A stretch of 8,209 nucleotides of DNA from an uncultured Nostocoides sp. Lineage in GTDB: Bacteria > Actinomycetota > Actinomycetes > Actinomycetales > Dermatophilaceae. Shown here in pieces: positions 6,267 through 8,209 of this stretch. A program made the position numbers and the translations under genes. Location of the stretch: the NCBI GenBank assembly GCA_936931335.1, contig CAKZIH010000188.1:1-8209 (forward strand), given 5' to 3'. Under the pieces are notes generated by a model. That model did not search any database. It was not told the DNA's origin and saw only the letters and a program-made list of their open reading frames with translations. Numbering within the stretch: position 1 is the first letter of the stretch; every line of letters begins with the position of its first letter.

Positions 6267-7490
6267 TCAGTCCGCGAGCTGCAGCAACCCCTGGCCGGCG
6301 AGCAATTCCACCGCCTGACGCAGGAGGTCGTCGGCCTGCGGGTGCGGGCCGTGTTCGGCAACCACGGCCGTATGCAGTTCCGCAAGCGTCACGGGGGTGG
6401 CTGCCACCCGCCATACCGTCGGGCCGAGGCCGAGCAGTCGCACCGGGTTCGGGCCATTGAGCACCAAGATCTCCCCTTCGGATTCCAGGGCATCACGCCA
6501 GGGCGCGCGCATCACCCGGGTTTGCGGCGTCCAGTCGAACTCGGTCAGCGCGGGCGATGGTTCCCAGGGCTCGGTGCGCCACACACCCGAGGAGGTATGC
6601 CGCGTCCACCTCTCCTGGCGCTGCTGCCCCTGGCGCACCTGCTCGAGCAGGCCGGTGATCAAGGGTGCCGCTTGGGCAATCTCGCTGTAGCGCAAGCGAA
6701 ATGCCCCGGTGCCGGCGGTAACCACCCGGGCCAAGGTGTGCAGCGCCTCGGGCTGCACCGGCAGCGCCGAACTCTGCGGGATGACGTCCACCAGGGCGTC
6801 CATCAGCGCGACTGGTTCCAGGGTGGCTTCGGTGGGGGCGGCGCACCGAACCAGCAGGATCGTCGCGGCCAGCCAGGGCCGCGGGGGCGGTGGGCGCAGG
6901 CCGAGTTCCACCGGGGATTGCTCGACCTTGACCTGGCCTGCTTCCGGGGTACTCGACTCGGGGATGAGCGACAGCGGTTTCGGGTGTGCGAGCAGCGTCA
7001 GATCGTCGCGGATCGCCGCCGTCTCGTCACTCAGATAGCCGAGCTCTTGCCCCAGCAACCGGGTGGCGGTGGTCTTGCCCGTGCCGGATTGCGCGACCAG
7101 CACCACGCTCGCCCCGGATTCCGGGTGGCTCAGCGCGGCGCTGTGCAGCAACGTCATTCGGCCGGACTGGGCCCGCAGACAGCACAGCGTCAGCGCCGAC
7201 GAGAACGCGTAGGGCGCGCGCTGCACATCCCGGGCCAGCCGGATCACCTGCTCCGGGTCGATCCCAGTGCCAGAGTCGAGCGTGGGGGCAGCGCCGGTAT
7301 GCAGCGCCACCAGTTCCCGGCGCAGGCCCGGGGGTTCGTCCACCGCGGGGTCGGCGTCATTGGTGCCGTTGGCATGGTCGGCGGCGTGCGCCCATAGCTC
7401 GCGCAGCCGTTGCGCCACGTTCTCGTCCAACCGGGAGATGTCGATCTCCCAGCGACAGCCCATCGTGGCGATTCGCAGCGGGCCACTCAT
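6267..7490 (-). CDS. HPr-kinase-like P-loop protein with C-terminal PqqD-like domain
   Basis: A 407-residue cytosolic protein. The core (about 110-285) resembles HPr kinase/phosphorylase: LLHSAAL (114-120) with the family's His, a Walker A loop AQSGTGKTT (133-141), YLSDETAAI (152-160) with acidic residues where HprK has its Walker-B-like Asp, and HPKPLSLI (169-176). Residues 340-406 (ILVLNGPNPVRLLGLGPTVWRVAATPVTLAELHTAVVAEHG and following) match PqqD-like/RRE winged-helix domains, which bind precursor peptides in RiPP pathways. True HprK has a different N-terminal domain and no PqqD part, so this belongs to the HprK-related kinases, whose targets are largely unknown; phosphorylation of a peptide or small molecule is inference. 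Its ATG overlaps the stop of the GNAT-like gene (ATGA, 7487-7490) and GGGAG precedes it by six bases, so the pair is translationally coupled. Confidence 0.8.
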   Translation of the reverse strand: MSGPLRIATMGCRWEIDISRLDENVAQRLRELWAHAADHANGTNDADPAVDEPPGLRRELVALHTGAAPTLDSGTGIDPEQVIRLARDVQRAPYAFSSALTLCCLRAQSGRMTLLHSAALSHPESGASVVLVAQSGTGKTTATRLLGQELGYLSDETAAIRDDLTLLAHPKPLSLIPESSTPEAGQVKVEQSPVELGLRPPPPRPWLAATILLVRCAAPTEATLEPVALMDALVDVIPQSSALPVQPEALHTLARVVTAGTGAFRLRYSEIAQAAPLITGLLEQVRQGQQRQERWTRHTSSGVWRTEPWEPSPALTEFDWTPQTRVMRAPWRDALESEGEILVLNGPNPVRLLGLGPTVWRVAATPVTLAELHTAVVAEHGPHPQADDLLRQAVELLAGQGLLQLAD

Positions 7491-8200
7491 CGCCCACTCC
7501 CGATCGCGAAGAGCTGGATAGACCCGATCGGCACCATGCCCGCGGCCAACGCCGAACGCAGCGAGCGGGCATTGCCCGGAGCCACCCCCGCGAGCACGAG
7601 CTGTGCGGGTAGCGTGTCCAACAGATCCCGGAAGAGCGTGGAGCCGAACCCGGGAGTCTGTGCCTCGACGCCGATCGACAGTAACCCCGCCGGACCGCGG
7701 CCCACGGTGGCCACATCGGCGCGGGCGGGATCGGCATACCCGTAGGTGGTGACCTCATCCCGCGACCAACGCGCGTGCACCGCCCGCGGGTGATCGGCGA
7801 GATCCGGCCGTGGCCGCAGCGGGGGGTCCGCCAAGGCCCGGCCGCGGGCGGCCAGCAGCACATCGAGGCAATCCACCTGCCCCCCGCGGGCGAGTCTGGT
7901 GAGCACCGCGGGCAGGGTGGCGCCCCCGAAACCATCGCAACCCAGGGCGGCGAGCACCGTATGAGCGGGCGGCCGGTCGGTGCAGATGAAACTGTGCCCG
8001 GTGAAAGCGACCACCGCCCCCAGTCCCGGCCGCCAGGACGGGAACACGGTCCATCCCCCGTCATCCGCCGGCCAGCTGCCGCGCGCGGCGGCCTCGATCA
8101 CGGCGGCCAGCGGGTGGGCGGCACGCACCACGCCGACCAGCGCATCGCGACCGGCGGGGCTGGCCGGCGCGGGGCCGGCATACGGGAGCTCGGGATTCAT
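7487..8200 (-). CDS. GNAT-like protein, partner of the HprK-like gene
   Basis: A 237-residue protein. The C-terminal part resembles a GNAT acetyltransferase core: LLSIGVEAQTPGFGSTLFRDLLDTLP (173-198) matches the central strand plus acetyl-CoA-binding loop and helix, and VAPGNARSLRSALAAGMVPIGSIQLF (206-231) matches the usual N-x-x-S/A helix and final strands. The acetyl-CoA loop (TPGFGS) is only a partial fit to Q/RxxGxG/A, so activity is uncertain. The N-terminal part (WTVFPSWRPGLGAVVAFTGHSFICTD, 50-75, then DCLDVLLAARG, 110-120) has no family I recognise but suits a second, divergent GNAT-like half. The ATG at 8198-8200 is used; only nine bases of upstream sequence are in the window, so an earlier start beyond the edge cannot be excluded. 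It overlaps the kinase-like gene by four bases and leads that operon. Confidence 0.7.
   Translation of the reverse strand: MNPELPYAGPAPASPAGRDALVGVVRAAHPLAAVIEAAARGSWPADDGGWTVFPSWRPGLGAVVAFTGHSFICTDRPPAHTVLAALGCDGFGGATLPAVLTRLARGGQVDCLDVLLAARGRALADPPLRPRPDLADHPRAVHARWSRDEVTTYGYADPARADVATVGRGPAGLLSIGVEAQTPGFGSTLFRDLLDTLPAQLVLAGVAPGNARSLRSALAAGMVPIGSIQLFAIGSGR
7497..7501 (-). promoter_or_regulatory. Ribosome binding site of the HprK-like gene
   Basis: GGGAG on the reverse strand lies six bases before ATG 7490, within the last codons of the GNAT-like gene. It is the best Shine-Dalgarno match in the window and supports internal initiation in a coupled operon, in contrast to the leaderless-looking first genes. 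Confidence 0.65.
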
Positions 8201-8209
8201 CGCCGCACA

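Larger units (their letters stand above)
9..8183. repeat. Dispersed short motif GCATACC(GG), both strands
   Basis: This entry marks the span over which the motif is scattered, not one continuous element. The nonamer GCATACCGG occurs on the plus strand at 3941-3949, 4157-4165 and 4444-4452, and as CCGGTATGC at 238-246, 2145-2153, 3213-3221 and 7294-7302. The 7-mer GCATACC or its complement also occurs near 9, 6595 and 7735. The core CATAC/GTATG occurs 23 times by my reading, all inside genes. Function unknown. Confidence 0.6.

Noticed and set aside
5179..6414. Minus-strand open frame of 411 codons
   Set aside because: Crosses the ends of three better supported genes in an antisense frame and shows no family features.
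6342..7397. Plus-strand open frame of 351 codons
   Set aside because: Antisense to the HprK-like gene, which has a Walker A motif and PqqD-like domain; the plus-strand product is low-complexity Gly/Arg/Gln.

Overview
This is a GC-rich (roughly 70%), almost gap-free stretch from an actinobacterium. The order Micrococcales is my best guess; this is inferred from codon bias, apparent leaderless promoters, a GT87 polyprenyl-phosphate-sugar glycosyltransferase and a pheA/UPF0016 pair, not from any marker gene. It holds eight protein genes. No RNA gene, insertion sequence, CRISPR array or non-coding stretch over 65 bases is visible.

Layout: (1) 1-871, minus: 3'-truncated prephenate dehydratase gene (pheA, phenylalanine biosynthesis). 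(2) 907-1518, plus: UPF0016/GDT1-type cation transporter, divergent from pheA across only 35 bases. (3) 1526-3569, minus: a two-gene operon in which a GT87 membrane glycosyltransferase is followed, with overlap, by a TesB-like thioesterase-family protein. (4) 3599-5767, plus: a 722-residue protein with an extracytoplasmic domain resembling the alkaline phosphatase fold and about 11 membrane segments, divergent from the GT87 gene across 29 bases. (5) 5830-6231, plus: small VOC/glyoxalase-like protein. (6) 6267-8200, minus: a translationally coupled pair, a GNAT-like protein followed by an HPr-kinase-like P-loop protein with a PqqD-like C-terminal domain.

How they may work together: the divergent GT87 and alkaline-phosphatase-like genes both suggest work on envelope glycoconjugates at the membrane. 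The kinase-PqqD/GNAT pair resembles parts of HPr-kinase-related peptide-modification systems and is the best candidate for a poorly described system; its partners may lie beyond the right edge. pheA, the transporter, the thioesterase and the VOC protein look like ordinary chromosomal genes.

Two DNA-level signals stand out. Four starts have a TANNNT-like -10 hexamer 6-8 bases upstream, as expected for leaderless mRNAs. And the pentamer CATAC (either strand), especially the nonamer GCATACCGG, is strongly over-represented inside genes on both strands and in all reading frames, at the cost of rare synonymous codons such as ATA, GTA and GCA.
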